Origin: Cristatella mucedo
Taxonomy: Eukaryota > Bryozoa > Phylactolaemata > Cristatellidae
Length of the DNA stretch: 28,500 nt
Direction of reading: 5' to 3'
NCBI GenBank assembly: GCA_009760855.2
Contig: WPIO01000018.1
Coordinates: forward strand, 3,664,001 to 3,692,500
Shown: positions 10,212 through 21,325 of the stretch, piece after piece
How the letters are laid out: each line of letters opens with the position of its first letter
How positions within the stretch are numbered: position 1 is the stretch's first letter
The notes under the pieces: generated by a model
Told to the model about the DNA's origin: nothing
Database searches by the model: none
What the model saw: the letters and a program-made list of their open reading frames with translations, nothing else
Translations under genes and position numbers: made by a program

Positions 10212-10396
10212 AATAATAAATAATAAATCCTAGCTGATTAAACAGCTTCTTTTTGTATAGCGACAGAAGAGCCTTTACGGCTATCACCACCGCTTGCAGT
10301 GGCGATAAAGAATCGCCCACTGCAGTATTCGAACCCACGATCTCGGGACCGAGGTCGTGAAAGCAACCGCCTTACCTAGTGTGCCACCACGGCTCA
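10212..10396 (-). mobile_element. SINE family 1, copy e (near full length)
   Basis: Minus strand: gagccgtggtggcacactagg (A box), a near-perfect hairpin cacgacctcgg/tc/ccgagatcgtg, and B box GGTTCGAATAC. The body carries the CCACTGCAAGCGGTGG hairpin, followed by a TTATTTATTATT tail. One of the best preserved copies. Confidence 0.9.
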
Positions 10397-11361
10397 CCAA
10401 AGCCGCTGTTGCATGGCAGCTCCTCCGACCTTTCCATCGAGCAGCAGCGTGGCGACTTCACAAAGTCATGCCGCTCATTCTCTTTTGGCTCTCCATAGTT
10501 CTCCTGCTGTGGCATGCCCATCTGAAAGCACTCGCTCCTCACTGCTAGTCTTCTCTTTCCATACGCCCGATAACCAACGTCTAATCCTGCGGACACAGCT
10601 GCGTCGGTCTCCGACCTCTTCCCATCCCACTAGGTGTAACGTCCGACTGATGTAATGCCATTATCAGACTTGGCGACATTTGCAGCAAAGCTGAAAAGCC
10701 AACCAGACCGCATGGGCAATTGCCCTGTCCGTGCGCGATACAATCCTGAGTTGTATCACTTATCAGTAGTTGTGCTTCCTTTTCAGCTTAGGTACAGGTG
10801 CACGTGAAGTTTTTAATTCGCAGGAGTGCTGTGCAAATGCATAGTTATTGGTATTATTTTTTGTTGCTGTTATTGTTGTTGTCATTATTGTTATTTTATG
10901 GCAGCAACGCAAACCCAGCCAACTTGGCTCTGGCATCTCATCCACGGCTGTCCGCTAAGTGCCGGTCTACGCCGCGTGGTTCTGACGTGCCTTCGGACCG
11001 CTGCATGATGTGCTTAGCAGAAGCAGCCGAGCTGCATGGGCCGTTCAGCTTGACCTTTGCAGCAAGCAAGCCTTGATAGGTCATAGCCTGCTGTGCAGCA
11101 GGAGCGTGCCGCTTACGGTCGGCGCCTGCGGCAGACTAGAGTGGCCGATGCAGCGGCCCTCTGCAAATAACGCATCCTGGGGGCAAACGTCACCTCTGGA
11201 GATTTCCCATGCAGCCGTCGGCTGTCGAGTCGGTGCGACCGGTGGGCCTGCATCTCCGGCAGTACCAATTGCAGTGTCACCGCCCTCTCGGCTCCAGCCG
11301 TGTTTATGGTGTGGTCTTTGAAGTCTTCACCATTGTGGCCGCTTGTGTGTCCGACTACCAC
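10397..11361. other. Intron sequence, no gene recognised
   Basis: Contains a T/G-rich low-complexity stretch at 10855-10900 (ttgttgctgttattgttgttg). No coding match. Confidence 0.45.
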
Positions 11362-11582
11362 ATGATGATGATGATGATTATAAGACACTTGAAAAAAGCA
11401 CCCTCAGAGTACTCAATCTCTTTCTAGGTGCTTTACACTTTCTGCCAAGGAAACACGATCGACTGGTTAGCGGTAACATGCTCAATAAGCAACAAGAGTA
11501 ACATGGTTAGGGGTGACGTACACGGTCAGCATGCATGTGTGGTTAGTGGTAGCATGCACAGTCTCAGCATGCATAAGCACAC
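11362..11582 (-). mobile_element. LINE 3' untranslated region, 5'-truncated copy
   Basis: Minus strand: cttatgcatgctgagactgtg, catgctaccactaacc, tgtaaagcacctagaaagag, attgagtactctgagggtgc, then an ATC/ATA tail. This matches, in order, the 3' end of the LINE at 14060-14270. It contains no ORF. Confidence 0.8.
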
Positions 11583-12404
11583 GGCAGTGGTGATAATTAA
11601 AATAATGATGATAACTATATTAATAGTAGTTGTTCCTAAAGCATCCTTCGAGAGCTAAACGTCTATCTTGGCCCTTTGCAACTCGGCACGAGAGAAAATT
11701 AACAAGGATTAGTTAGGGGCTCGGTATCATGCTTGGACGTGCCAGTAAAAGCACGCAGGTATCATGCTTAGACATGCAAAAAGCGCACGTGAAGATAGAT
11801 ACTCAGGGGAGCCGGTTAGTAGGATCCTTGTTGTGCAACGTGCACCGAATCATGCACTGGTATGCACGGCCAGGATGTGGGCTTTACTGCGTGCTAGCTA
11901 GCCTGACGGCCCACGGCAGTCGTTGGCTTCCCGAGCTTTAGTCGTTGTCTAGCTAGCTTGCCATTACGAGAAGAGACCCCCGTGTTGCTACTTTAGCCCC
12001 GCCCTCCCCCCAACCGGCTCACAGTCCGGCTTTGCAAGGCCAGATAATCGCGAATAGGCCAGATAGTCGCGAATAGGCCAGATAGCGAGCTGCCCTGTGG
12101 GGGCGTGCTTTCGTGTGGTGCTGTCTGGATGTGGGCTGTAGGTGGCCCGCTGCTTTTCCTTGCATGCAGCTCGCCTCGCTGCTAGCCAGGCTGTCATGAA
12201 AGGTCGGCTATCAAGCGGCTTCCAAGCGGCTACTCTCTGCTGCACGGGCAAGAGTGACGGCAGTGTCTGCTGAGCGCGTAGTCTGTCCGTGCAAATTGTC
12301 CTCTGCTTCCTAATGCGTCCTCACGCTCGGTGCGAGGCACTAGTAACCCACTGACAGACTTTATTTCCAGCGTGTGTAAAGTGCCTAGAAAAATTCCACT
12401 TAAA
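11583..12404. other. Intron sequence with short direct repeats
   Basis: A near-exact direct repeat occurs at about 12039-12080 (gccagataatcgcgaatag / gccagatagtcgcgaatag / gccagatag). No coding match. The last 30 bases (gtgtaaagtgcctagaaaa) resemble a LINE tail next to SINE copy f. Confidence 0.5.
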
Positions 12405-12575
12405 GGTTAGCTGATTTAGACTGATTTAGATTTAACAGCCTCATTTATATAGCCGCCGAAGAGTCTCAGTGGCTGTCATTTACTGCCTCTTGCAGCAGGC
12501 AATAAATGATCGGCCACACTGCAGGACTCAAAGCTCACGACCTGGGTCGTAAAATGCGATCGAGCACCTTACGCC
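12405..12575 (-). mobile_element. SINE family 1, copy f (diverged)
   Basis: The minus-strand 3' part (aatgaggctgttaaatc) and body are recognisable. The B box is altered to gtgagctttgagtcc. A short duplication of ctgatttaga lies at 12411-12430. Confidence 0.75.
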
Positions 12576-12920
12576 AGGGCTAAGACCCAGTCTAGGTCTC
12601 CTAAGGTGGTGTGCAAATGCCATCGTCATTATTATTTTATTGTAATTATAATTTTACCATCTGCCATGCAGTGCTCTGTATGCAGCTGTCAGCAGGTTTG
12701 GGTTGAGGGCTGTGGCAGGATGTAGGACTGTGTAACCAGCCGGTCACAGGACACGAGGCTGAGGGAGGCATATTTGGCCCTACGTTGTGCTGGCGATCAG
12801 TTCCAGATGGACTTGTATTGCCAGATGCAGCAGCTGGACACTTGGTGCCACTACAATCTGCCACTTTGCTGTAGCCTCTTATCCATCAACCCTGACCCCA
12901 CTGAAGGCAGCTATGCTCGA
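12576..12920. other. Intron sequence, no gene recognised
   Basis: AT-rich at 12625-12655, otherwise unremarkable. No coding match. Confidence 0.4.
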
Positions 12921-12943
12921 ACGGAGAGATAGGGAGAGATAGT

Positions 12944-13027
<84 letters not shown>

Positions 13028-13040
13028 AGAGAGAAAAGAA
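12921..13040. repeat. (AG)n microsatellite
   Basis: A pure AG run at 12949-13024 with imperfect GA-rich flanks. It lies 45 bases before the 5' limit of the LINE copy. Confidence 0.97.
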
Positions 13041-13085
13041 GACTCTGAGACCGAGAATGGGTGCTTCTGAGGTACCTCTGAAATA

Positions 13086-14275
13086 TGGGGTACCTTAGGG
13101 CTCCGTGCTAGGTCCGGTTCTTTTCACGGTTTATACTCTCCCTCTTGCTGCTGTGATTGCCAAGCACAATCTAAGCTTTCACTTCTATGCGGATGACACT
13201 CACTTGTACCTTTGCTTTGATCCCTCCCAGCCTTCGAGCACCTCAAATTATCTCAACTCATTTGCTGCATGTATTGATGACATCCGCACATGGATGGCAG
13301 CAAATTTTCTAAAACTAAACGATGATTAAACTAAATTAAACTAGTTATGGGCAAACCCAGTGTGATTCAGAAATTGGAAAGGCTGACGCTCAAAATTGGC
13401 TCTGCCAACATATCTCCTGTTGAATCAGCTCAAAATCTAGGTGTCATATTCCAAAGCGACCTCTCGTTCGACGAAAATATCAACTCCACAGTTAAATCTG
13501 CCTATTTTCAGCTTCATAACATTGCTAAAATTCGGGCTTGTTTAGATAAGGATACCACGTCCAAGTTGGTCCATGCATTCGTGACATCCTGTCTCGACTT
13601 CTGCAACTCACTGCTTACTGGCCTACCGGCATGTGCAATCAGGCGATATCAGCTGGTGCAAAACTCCTCAGCTAGGCTTGTCTACCGTGAGCATCGCAGT
13701 TGCCACATTATTCTACTTCTCGCCGACCTGCACTGGCTACCAGTCAAGCAACGGATTGACTCGAAGGTTTTGTCGCTCACTTTTAGGTCCCTTCATTCTT
13801 TGGCTCCAGCCTATCTCTCAGATATACTCCCCCACCAGGCCAAGCATCGTACCACCCGCTTTTCGTAATCCAGCAGTCTACCAATACCTCGTACAAACCT
13901 TAAATCCTTTGGAGACCGTGCATTTAGTTCGTATGCTCCCAAAGCCTGGAACTTCCTCCCGACCTGCATCAGAACATCCCCTGACCTGACCACATTTAAA
14001 AAGAACTTAAAAACACCTATTTAGGACAGCATTTAGTGGATCCCTGTGATTCGTCCTTCATGTACTTATGCGTGCTGACACTGTGCATGCTGCCACTAAC
14101 CACATTTGCATGCTGACCCTGTGCATGTCACCCCTAACCATATTATTCATTTTGTTTGTTTATCAAGCATGATATTACTCACCATTCAATTTCATTTCCC
14201 TTTGCAGCAAATGTAAAGCGCGTAGAGAGAGATTGAGTTATCTGAGGGCACTTTATCAAGTGCATTATTATTAAT
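13086..14275 (+). mobile_element. CR1/L2-type LINE, 5'-truncated, best copy in window
   Basis: Encodes the second half of a reverse transcriptase ORF plus the 3' UTR. The ORF part runs from GVP-stop-GSVLGPVLF (Gln codon changed to TAG) through SFHFYADDTHLYL at 13180 (the YADD catalytic box) and DDIRTWMAANFLKL. Then come MGKPSV, LGVIFQSDLSF, LVYREHRSCH, LADLHWLPVKQRIDSKVL, YAPKAWNFLP and TTFKKNLKT. A frameshift with stops lies near 13325-13345 and one stop at 13866-13868. The 3' UTR has repeated tgcatgctgac..actaacc motifs and ends in ttgagttatctgagggcac and an ATT-rich tail. It is inactive. RT motifs fit the CR1/L2/Jockey group; finer placement would need a tree. Confidence 0.9.
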
Positions 14276-14469
14276 TTTTGTTGCTTTAATCTTATTAACC
14301 TGCAGACCCACCAACAGCAGTGCTCACTCCTTCTTTACTTCGTTAGCACTGCATTGTATGCACTTGCCAAGCTTTAACCCGTTAATGATGATTTGCTCTG
14401 GATTAGCCAAAGTGGGCAACAAGAGAGGGCAAATGAGAACTCGAAATAAAGACAAGCGATAGCGAGGGG
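14276..14469. other. Intron spacer
   Basis: Nothing recognised between the LINE tail and the next microsatellite. Confidence 0.4.
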
Positions 14470-14640
<171 letters not shown>

Positions 14641-14933
14641 ACCGAGAGACTTGTGAGCATTGGAGACACAAGTATACACAAAGAGAGGTGGCTGATTGGC
14701 AGCGGTTCGTGTAGTGGCAGCACCCAGCTGTTGGTGCCGGTCTTTCACACGGGTGTGCTAGACTAGTCAGTTGGCATTGGTTGGCTCGCGGTCAGCACGA
14801 TGCGCCAGTGGCCACACCCTATTCCCCCCTTGAGGCACCTTTGTGTGAGCCAGCGAGTCGCACCGGCTCATCCCCAGCCTTGCTGCTGCTGCTGCTGCTA
14901 CTCTCTCCTCAGCCGGTCTGCCAATTTTTGCAG
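14641..14933. other. End of intron C-D
   Basis: Contains a (CTG)n run at about 14880-14899 and the pyrimidine tract and AG acceptor of exon D. The frame of exon D is open back to 14800, but this stretch has no resemblance to NRBP. Confidence 0.5.
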
Positions 14934-15028
14934 CTATCTGCATGCCTATGAGCCGCCGATCATTCACGGCAATCTGACGCTGGACATGATCTTCCTGCAG
15001 CACAATGGCCTGATCAAGATTAGCTCGG
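14934..15028 (+). CDS. NRBP: NRBP-like pseudokinase, exon D (degenerate catalytic loop and DFG site)
   Basis: Starts after TTTTTGCAG and ends at a GTGAGG donor. The first base completes Ser (AG|C) from exon C and the last base begins Val (G|TC), so both junctions are in phase. It encodes YLHAYEPPIIHGNLT, then a Met where a kinase has the metal-binding Asn, and ends QHNGLIKISS-V. The HRD catalytic triad is HGN, the catalytic-loop Lys is Thr, and the DFG position reads S-V-A across the junction. NRBP proteins share HGN and a lost DFG, so this marks a pseudokinase rather than a damaged kinase. A (CTG)n run lies 35-55 bases upstream of the exon. If the 278-base intron that follows is retained, the frame stays open only to 15291. 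Confidence 0.95.
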
Positions 15029-15306
15029 GTGAGGCCGCGCGTGCTTGCATGAGGAGGGCAGCGGAGCGCCCTTGCAGGACCGCCAAACATCCAAACCGTC
15101 CCATAGACGGCAGCCTATGGCCGGGCGGGCAGGAGGATGCGTGCAGTCTCTTTGTAAAGCGCCTCAGCCATTGCTTCGTCGTGCCGAGCAAGCGGTACGC
15201 AGGATTGGGCGGTGCGTGCGCCACCGGTGTGCTTTGTCGCTATTCACGCGCCGCGGGGGGCCGCGGCTGCGTGCAACGCCATCTAGCGTAGTCGCGTGCC
15301 TTGCAG

Positions 15307-15393
15307 TCGCGCCTGACGCCATTCACAACCACGTCCGCACGTGCAAGGAGCAGCTGAAGAACATGCACTACGTCGCGCCCGAGTACGGCACAG
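15307..15393 (+). CDS. NRBP: NRBP-like pseudokinase, exon E (activation segment to APE)
   Basis: Begins after GTGCCTTGCAG and ends at a GTATGG donor. Two bases complete Val, 28 codons follow, and one base (G) opens an Ala codon completed in exon F. The product reads VAPDAIHNHVRTCKEQL and then KNMHYVAPEYGT. VAPD..NNHVKTC..E and the APE motif are the NRBP activation segment (human VAPDTINNHVKTCREEQKNLHFFAPEYG). There are no Ser/Thr-rich activation-loop sites of an active kinase. The intron between exons D and E (15029-15306) is the shortest in the window. Confidence 0.95.
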
Positions 15394-15783
15394 GTATGGC
15401 TTCGCTGCTGCTGCGATGTGGCATTGTGCCACTTCTTTTGTCCGGGAGGGGGCTGGGAGGGAGATAGGACAGGGGGAGGTTCAGAGGGGGTGCTGTGCTA
15501 TCGTCCGAAGTGGTGGGCAGTGTCGCCCGATCCGACCCGAGCGTGCCGAAGGCTCGATGGAGCAGAAGAAAGCTTAGGTCTGTCTGTGTCGGATTGAAGT
15601 GACAGCAACCGAGCACGAAACGGGCTAAAGCAGCCGAGAGATTCATAAAAAGCCAGCCGGACAGAATATGGTGAGCATACACAGCACGAGCTCAAAATGC
15701 AAGGCAAAAATGTGTCTGGCAGACCACGCTCAGATTTGCCAAGGAAGACGACCCGACCGGATATACAAATAATAATAAATATA

Positions 15784-15911
15784 ATTCATTTGTTTAGCAC
15801 CCTAAGAGAACAATTCAAGCGCTTCGCACTTGCCACGGGGCTTGAGCCCACGACCTCGGCCAGACCTTGGTCAGGGCGAGCAATTTGACCACTGAGCCAA
15901 ACCAGCTCGGC
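15784..15911 (-). mobile_element. SINE family 2, copy iii (good tRNA-like head)
   Basis: Minus strand: gccgagctggtttggctcag, where TGGCTCAGTGG is a textbook A box. The B box is GGGCTCAAGCCCC. The tail reads ttgttctcttagggtgctaaacaaatgaat, with TTATTATT beyond. The clearest head of this family. Confidence 0.85.
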
Positions 15912-16044
15912 ATGACCTTTGCATGCCCTTTGCTAGCTCTTCGGCTACGGAAGGCGGCACTCCGGGAGCTTTTTCGGTCACTGGCTGGCGACCACTGTGT
16001 GCGCGGTCACAAGCACAGGGACAGTGCGCCGAAGGCTTGCCAGT

Positions 16045-16760
16045 CATGTCCATGGTTGCCAAACGCAAGCGTTCGTTTGCCAAGTCACACACAGAAGAGA
16101 CGGTCGCAGATGGGGAGGACCGTGTCCCTTGCACAGTACGTTACTCGAGTGAGTCGAGTTGTATCGATCGACGAGTCCGAATTCATGCTTTTCACTAATA
16201 GCAAACGAGAGCACTCGTATGTCGGTAAAAAGATGAGACATACCACCTTGCCACTGTTGATTGGCTCCAGCCAGCTGTGTAATGAATGTTTGGTGGCAGA
16301 AGTGTCATAGTTGGGTCATTGTCGGATTGGCTTCTGCTCTTCCGTTGCTGGAATTCTCCACCGTATTAACGGACTTATAGACCAGCAAGTGTACATCGAT
16401 CTGGTAAAAATGCTAGGACTCCTAATGTGTCAAGAGCCCGAGTCTGGGGCATGATTACATGTGGCAGCAGGACAGTGACCCAAAGCAACAAGGGAAAAGC
16501 TTCCAAAAGGATTTTTGCTGACACAGCTGTCGAAGTCATGAGTTAGCAAGACAGTCGCCTGACTGAAATCCCATAAAGCATCTTTGGGCTAGGTTAGAGC
16601 AATGTCTGAGGTCCGATTCTGTGCCTGCACCCACTCAAGAGCTGTTTAGCCGGCTGCAGTACTCCTAGAGGAATATTACCTCAGAGAGTTGTAAGAGGTT
16701 ACCGGGCTTTATGCCATGGCATATAGGAGAGGTTCTTTTAAAAACCGTTGGACCTGACCT
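16045..16760 (+). pseudogene. Tc1-like transposase, degenerate
   Basis: A chain of Tc1-family motifs in order, in shifting frames. They are KRSFAKSHTEETVAD (16062-16110), VVSIDESEFMLFTNS (first catalytic Asp, about 16159-16203), GGRSVIVGSLS (about 16290), HRINGLIDQQVYIDLV (about 16355) and WQQDSDPKQ (second Asp, about 16462). The last is ARQSPD-stop-NPIKHLW (about 16549-16593). The third catalytic residue, Glu of NPIEHLW in the family, is Lys. Stops and frameshifts are present. Terminal inverted repeats were not found. It is a dead copy in intron E-F. Confidence 0.75.
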
Positions 16761-16916
16761 TTTTTACTCCAAGTAATATTTTTATTTTAACAAGACGTTT
16801 ATCTTGCATTGAGTATATTTTGCATGGGAATTCAAGCTGTATTCTTCTGTATGCTAGGTGAATAGCCTGCAATCGTCACCGGTCCGGTTGGAACAAGACT
16901 TGAGAGAAAAAATACC

Positions 16917-17077
16917 GCCTGATTAAACAGCCTCTTTTGTATCGCGACAGAAGAGCCTTTACGGCTATCACCACTGCTTGTAGTGGCATTAAAGGACCTC
17001 TCACAGCAGGATTCGAACCCACGACCTCGGGACCGAGGTCATGAAAATGAAAATCATCCGCCTTACCTAGTGTGCCA
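16917..17077 (-). mobile_element. SINE family 1, copy g
   Basis: Minus strand: tggcacactaggtaaggcgg (A box), a short duplication (gatttt/catttt) and a hairpin around gacctcggtcccgaggtcgtg. B box GGTTCGAATCC and the family body follow, ending ctgtttaatcagg. The head abuts a GT/GC-rich repeat at 17079. Confidence 0.88.
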
Positions 17078-17078
17078 T

Positions 17079-17162
17079 ATGTGTGTGTTTGTGCGTGTGT
17101 GTGTGTGCGCGTGCGTGCGTGCGTGCGTGTGTGTGTGTGTGTGCGCGTGAGTGCGTGTGTGT
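17079..17162. repeat. (GT/GCGT)n microsatellite
   Basis: GT repeat with GCGT variants, directly next to the head of SINE copy g. Confidence 0.95.
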
Positions 17163-17921
17163 AAAGAATATTGCATAGGTGCCTCGTGTATTGCTTTGGC
17201 CCCTTAATACCATCATATTTTTTCACAGCTTCGGTTCGTCTGCTTTCTGTTTGTTACACCGGAAAGTTCTTAGCTCATGAGCAGCACTCTCAAGAGGTGC
17301 GTCTTATAGCTAGTACCGCCGGCAAAGTACTTCGCATGGGCAGACGTGCCGTCGACCACGGCAATCGTGAGCCACGCCTCCTGGGCACAGGCCAAAAGGC
17401 CTGCCCTCATTCGTCTGCCGCCCTGGGCGGGGCAGCCAGTCGGCCGAACCACCGAGCGAGGAGGAGTGGCTCGCACGTAACCGTGCACGATTTAATGCCA
17501 GTTATTGCAACCACACCGAAGACGGACGGCCTCGGTTCAGCCGCCTTTGCTTGGCACATTCGCACTGGCCGACAGAGTGTGCAGCCGGCTCGCGCCAGCT
17601 AGCCGGTGTTTGCTTGGGCATGGCAGCGAGTTATGGGCACGTCTCGCCTGCCGCTGCTCTGTTTGCTGCTCGCTATCGTTCTACTGCTGGGCCGAGCTGA
17701 GCCCCTCACGATGCCTGCCCATTCCGCACCTACCCGCCGCGCAAGATCGCTGGTCGTCAAGCGTCGAGCCTGTCTTCTTCCGCTCGGTCCGTCGTCGCCC
17801 TGTGGCGTTTTTTTCAACTGCATGTCACCGCTGTATTCCGAATCCCCTGATTTAGGAAACCTCTGCCACCGGCGTGGAGCGCTGCAGAGCAGCAGCGCTT
17901 GCGCTCGTCGGGTTCGAATTG
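17163..17921. other. Intron E-F, no gene recognised
   Basis: Open frames of 110-150 codons overlap on both strands here without any family match. GC-rich intron sequence. Confidence 0.45.
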
Positions 17922-18070
<149 letters not shown>

Positions 18071-18084
18071 TGCACCCTTCTTCC

Positions 18085-18156
18085 CGATGCCCTAGCAGAC
18101 ACAGCGTCGCGGACTCTGAATCCCTAGGCTTGCTGGTTTGAGTCCAGGAGGCATTG
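18085..18156 (+). tRNA. tRNA-Gln(CUG)-like sequence, probable pseudogene
   Basis: Seventy-two bases fold roughly as a cloverleaf. The 7-bp acceptor stem pairs CGATGCC with GGCATTG (one G-U). The anticodon arm around GGACTCTGAATCC has loop CTCTGAA (anticodon CTG) and one mismatch in the stem. The T-arm is CTGG/TTTGAGT/CCAG. The GGACTCTGAATCC core is what tRNA-Gln genes have. Against function: the T-loop C56 is T, the D arm lacks its GG, and one extra base sits after the T stem. It may be a tRNA pseudogene or the head of another SINE. It lies 35 bases before SINE copy h. Confidence 0.4.
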
Positions 18157-18190
18157 CTTGCACTCGGGCGGGGAAGGGAGAGGAGGGGGA

Positions 18191-18498
18191 TAGATAGCCA
18201 AGCCGTTAAGGTGTTGACTCTTCGTGACTGAGGTCGTGGGTTCGAATCCTGCAACGGGCGATCCTTTATTGCCAACTGCAACTGCGGTGGTGATCTCTAC
18301 TAATTAAAGCGAGAAAGCCAGTCCTTTCGTCCGTCGAGTGGCAAGATGGTACATTTTTGCCATTCGGCAAGATGGCAGAGCGGTGTCTTCCGTGACGAAA
18401 CTGCTATGACTCAGCGAAGCGTGTCTACTACAGTAAGCTCTCGTAGCCGTTAAAGGAAGCTCTTCTGCCGCTACACAAGTGAGGCTGGTAAATCAAGG
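18191..18498 (+). mobile_element. SINE family 1, copy h, split by about 150 bases
   Basis: The head (gatagccaagccgttaaggtg, B box GGTTCGAATCC) and body run normally to ggtggtgat at about 18293. The remainder agccgttaaaggaagctcttctgcc resumes at about 18447. The sequence between has no counterpart in other copies, so it is a later insertion. It contains two ggcaagatgg repeats. Confidence 0.8.
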
Positions 18499-18754
18499 GT
18501 AGGGAGGACACGGCTGCCCGAGGCCCGCCCCAGAAAAAAAACCTGCTGCCGAGTCACGTCAGCTAGTCCCAGCCCGCTCTGCCAGTCAGCAATAGACCGA
18601 TTGCCGTTTGCATGAACCTCCTAGCTTTGCGCTGCAGCGAGAAGGGCAGCCGTGCCCCTCTCGTTCACTCGGCAAGAGCACGTGGCCGGACCTCAGATCG
18701 AGCGGGTGGACCACCGTTGGAACGTGCTCGAAGGCAGCACGCTTTTCGTTCCAG

Positions 18755-18909
18755 CCGCCATGTCACCGGCCGTCGACATCTACTCGTTCGGAGTGTGCGC
18801 CCTGGAGATGCTGGCGCGCGACTTACCCCCAACTGGTGACGGAAATGTGGCGATAACTCCCGAGTACGTGCACAAGGCCATTGAGTCGATCGACGATCCG
18901 GCGCAGAAG
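18755..18909 (+). CDS. NRBP: NRBP-like pseudokinase, exon F (alpha-F and following insert)
   Basis: Acceptor CGTTCCAG, donor GTACTG; two bases plus 51 codons, ending in phase 0. It encodes AAMSPAVDIYSFGVCALEM, the alpha-F helix with the structural Asp and the DIYSFG motif that NRBP keeps from active kinases (human TTAVDIYSFGMCALEM). The second part contains LPPTGDGNVAITPEYVHKAI and then ESIDDPAQK, which replaces the human segment QGNGESSYVPQEAISSAIQLLEDPLQR at similar length but low identity. This is the most diverged piece of the kinase-like domain here. The frame is open upstream of the acceptor as well (from 18652), but that part has no family match. Confidence 0.94.
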
Positions 18910-19991
<1,082 letters not shown>

Positions 19992-20096
19992 AGCAGGGGA
20001 ACGCTGGTGTTGTCCATATCCGACTACGTGTGCTCCCACTGGCATATGCTCTTACGGCCGACAGAACACTTGCACCTTTCGCTTGTTTCATTGCAG

Positions 20097-20229
20097 GACT
20101 TTGTGTCGCTGTGTCTGGCCCAGGATCCACTGACGAGGCCGTCGGCACGCGACCTGCTATTTCATCCGGCACTGTTCGAGGTGCACGCTCTGAAGCTGGT
20201 GGCCGCCCATGCACTCGTGAGGCAACTCA
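20097..20229 (+). CDS. NRBP: NRBP-like pseudokinase, exon G (end of the kinase-like domain)
   Basis: Acceptor CATTGCAG, donor GTGAGT; 44 codons plus one base. It encodes DFVSLCLAQDPLTRPSARD followed by LLFHPALFEVHALKLVAAHALV. The RPSARDLLFHPALFEV block contains the conserved Arg of subdomain XI and is the signature end of the NRBP kinase-like domain (human RRPTARELLFHPALFEVPSLKLLAAH). The join to exon F gives DDPAQK-DFVSLCL, as expected (human LQREFIQKCL). A CT microsatellite of about 150 bases ends roughly 105 bases before the acceptor. Confidence 0.95.
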
Positions 20230-21116
20230 GTGAGTTTGCTGTCGCCAACGCGCCTGTACTGTCACTGCTGCCTCCCTTTGCTTGCCGGCCCTTCCCCCAC
20301 TGCATAGCCTTATTCATTAGCTTGGCCCCGTCCGGCTGGCTTGGTTGTGAAAGATCACAGAAGACCCTGCCAAAAACGAATGAATGGGAAATTTGCTAAT
20401 TTGCTGTGAAAGAAATTTTGATTGTTCGGCAAAACATGGGAGCACCTTTGAATTAGTTATGTATGCAAGTGTCCTTGTTGGAATCAACTGACTCATGACC
20501 TCACAGTTGCTTCTTTGCATCCTTGGAGCTTCTGGGCCACAAAATGGGTTTGGGGTCCCCCACCCTGATGGTTGCACCCCTCCTAGAAGTTTCGAGCTCT
20601 GTCGATTCTGGTACTGGTACCCTGGTCTTGAATCATGTTGGGAAGGGACTATGATTGATTTTGTGTCATGTGATCATTCGTTAGTATACACCAAAGGGCT
20701 TGGTAGATGGTGAGCTGAAATGAGCTCATACACCAGTCCGTGCCTAGCAACCAGCCTGGCACACCAGTCCGTGCCTATCCACGGGTGTCGGCGAAGTGTT
20801 GTGTGCCATCTTTAATCCCTGCAAGCAGTTGTGAGAGTGCATTCTGCATAGGGTTACTGGCTAGCGACTTTCAATGGCCAGCCACCTTGTGCACACTAGC
20901 TGGAGTCGTGCCGTCACATGGTTTCTCTGTGTGATCTCTCTGGCTTATCCTAGTGACACTGCTTTCATTACTGCTGTGGCATTGCTTGCTCTTTATGTAC
21001 ACAAATAATTGCACCGTAGACTGAAATCGATTGAATCTATCTAAAACTTTGAGTATATAGCCAACCCAAAGGCCCGAACCGAGAAAGAACAAAACGTGTG
21101 TCAATCTGCCTTTCTG
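20230..21116. other. Intron G-H, no gene recognised
   Basis: No coding or repeat match. A short duplication of caccagtccgtgcctа-type sequence occurs at 20731-20779 (two copies of caccagtccgtgcct). Confidence 0.5.
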
Positions 21117-21117
21117 C

Positions 21118-21209
<92 letters not shown>
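21117..21209. repeat. (CT)n microsatellite upstream of exon H
   Basis: A nearly pure CT run on the coding strand, ending 116 bases before the exon H acceptor. Confidence 0.98.
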
Positions 21210-21213
<4 letters not shown>

Positions 21214-21325
21214 GCTTTCTCCTCCATCTCCTCTCCTCTCCTCCCCCACTGTCTGCCCACTCCCTTGTTTTTCCAGTTGCATGAAGCTTCTTATTTGTGC
21301 CTGTCTCTTGTTTGCATGCACACAG

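Noticed and set aside
14800-15291. A 163-codon frame containing exon D, suggesting a longer exon.
   Set aside because: Only 14934-15028 matches NRBP, and the acceptor and donor at those points restore the phase with exons C and E.
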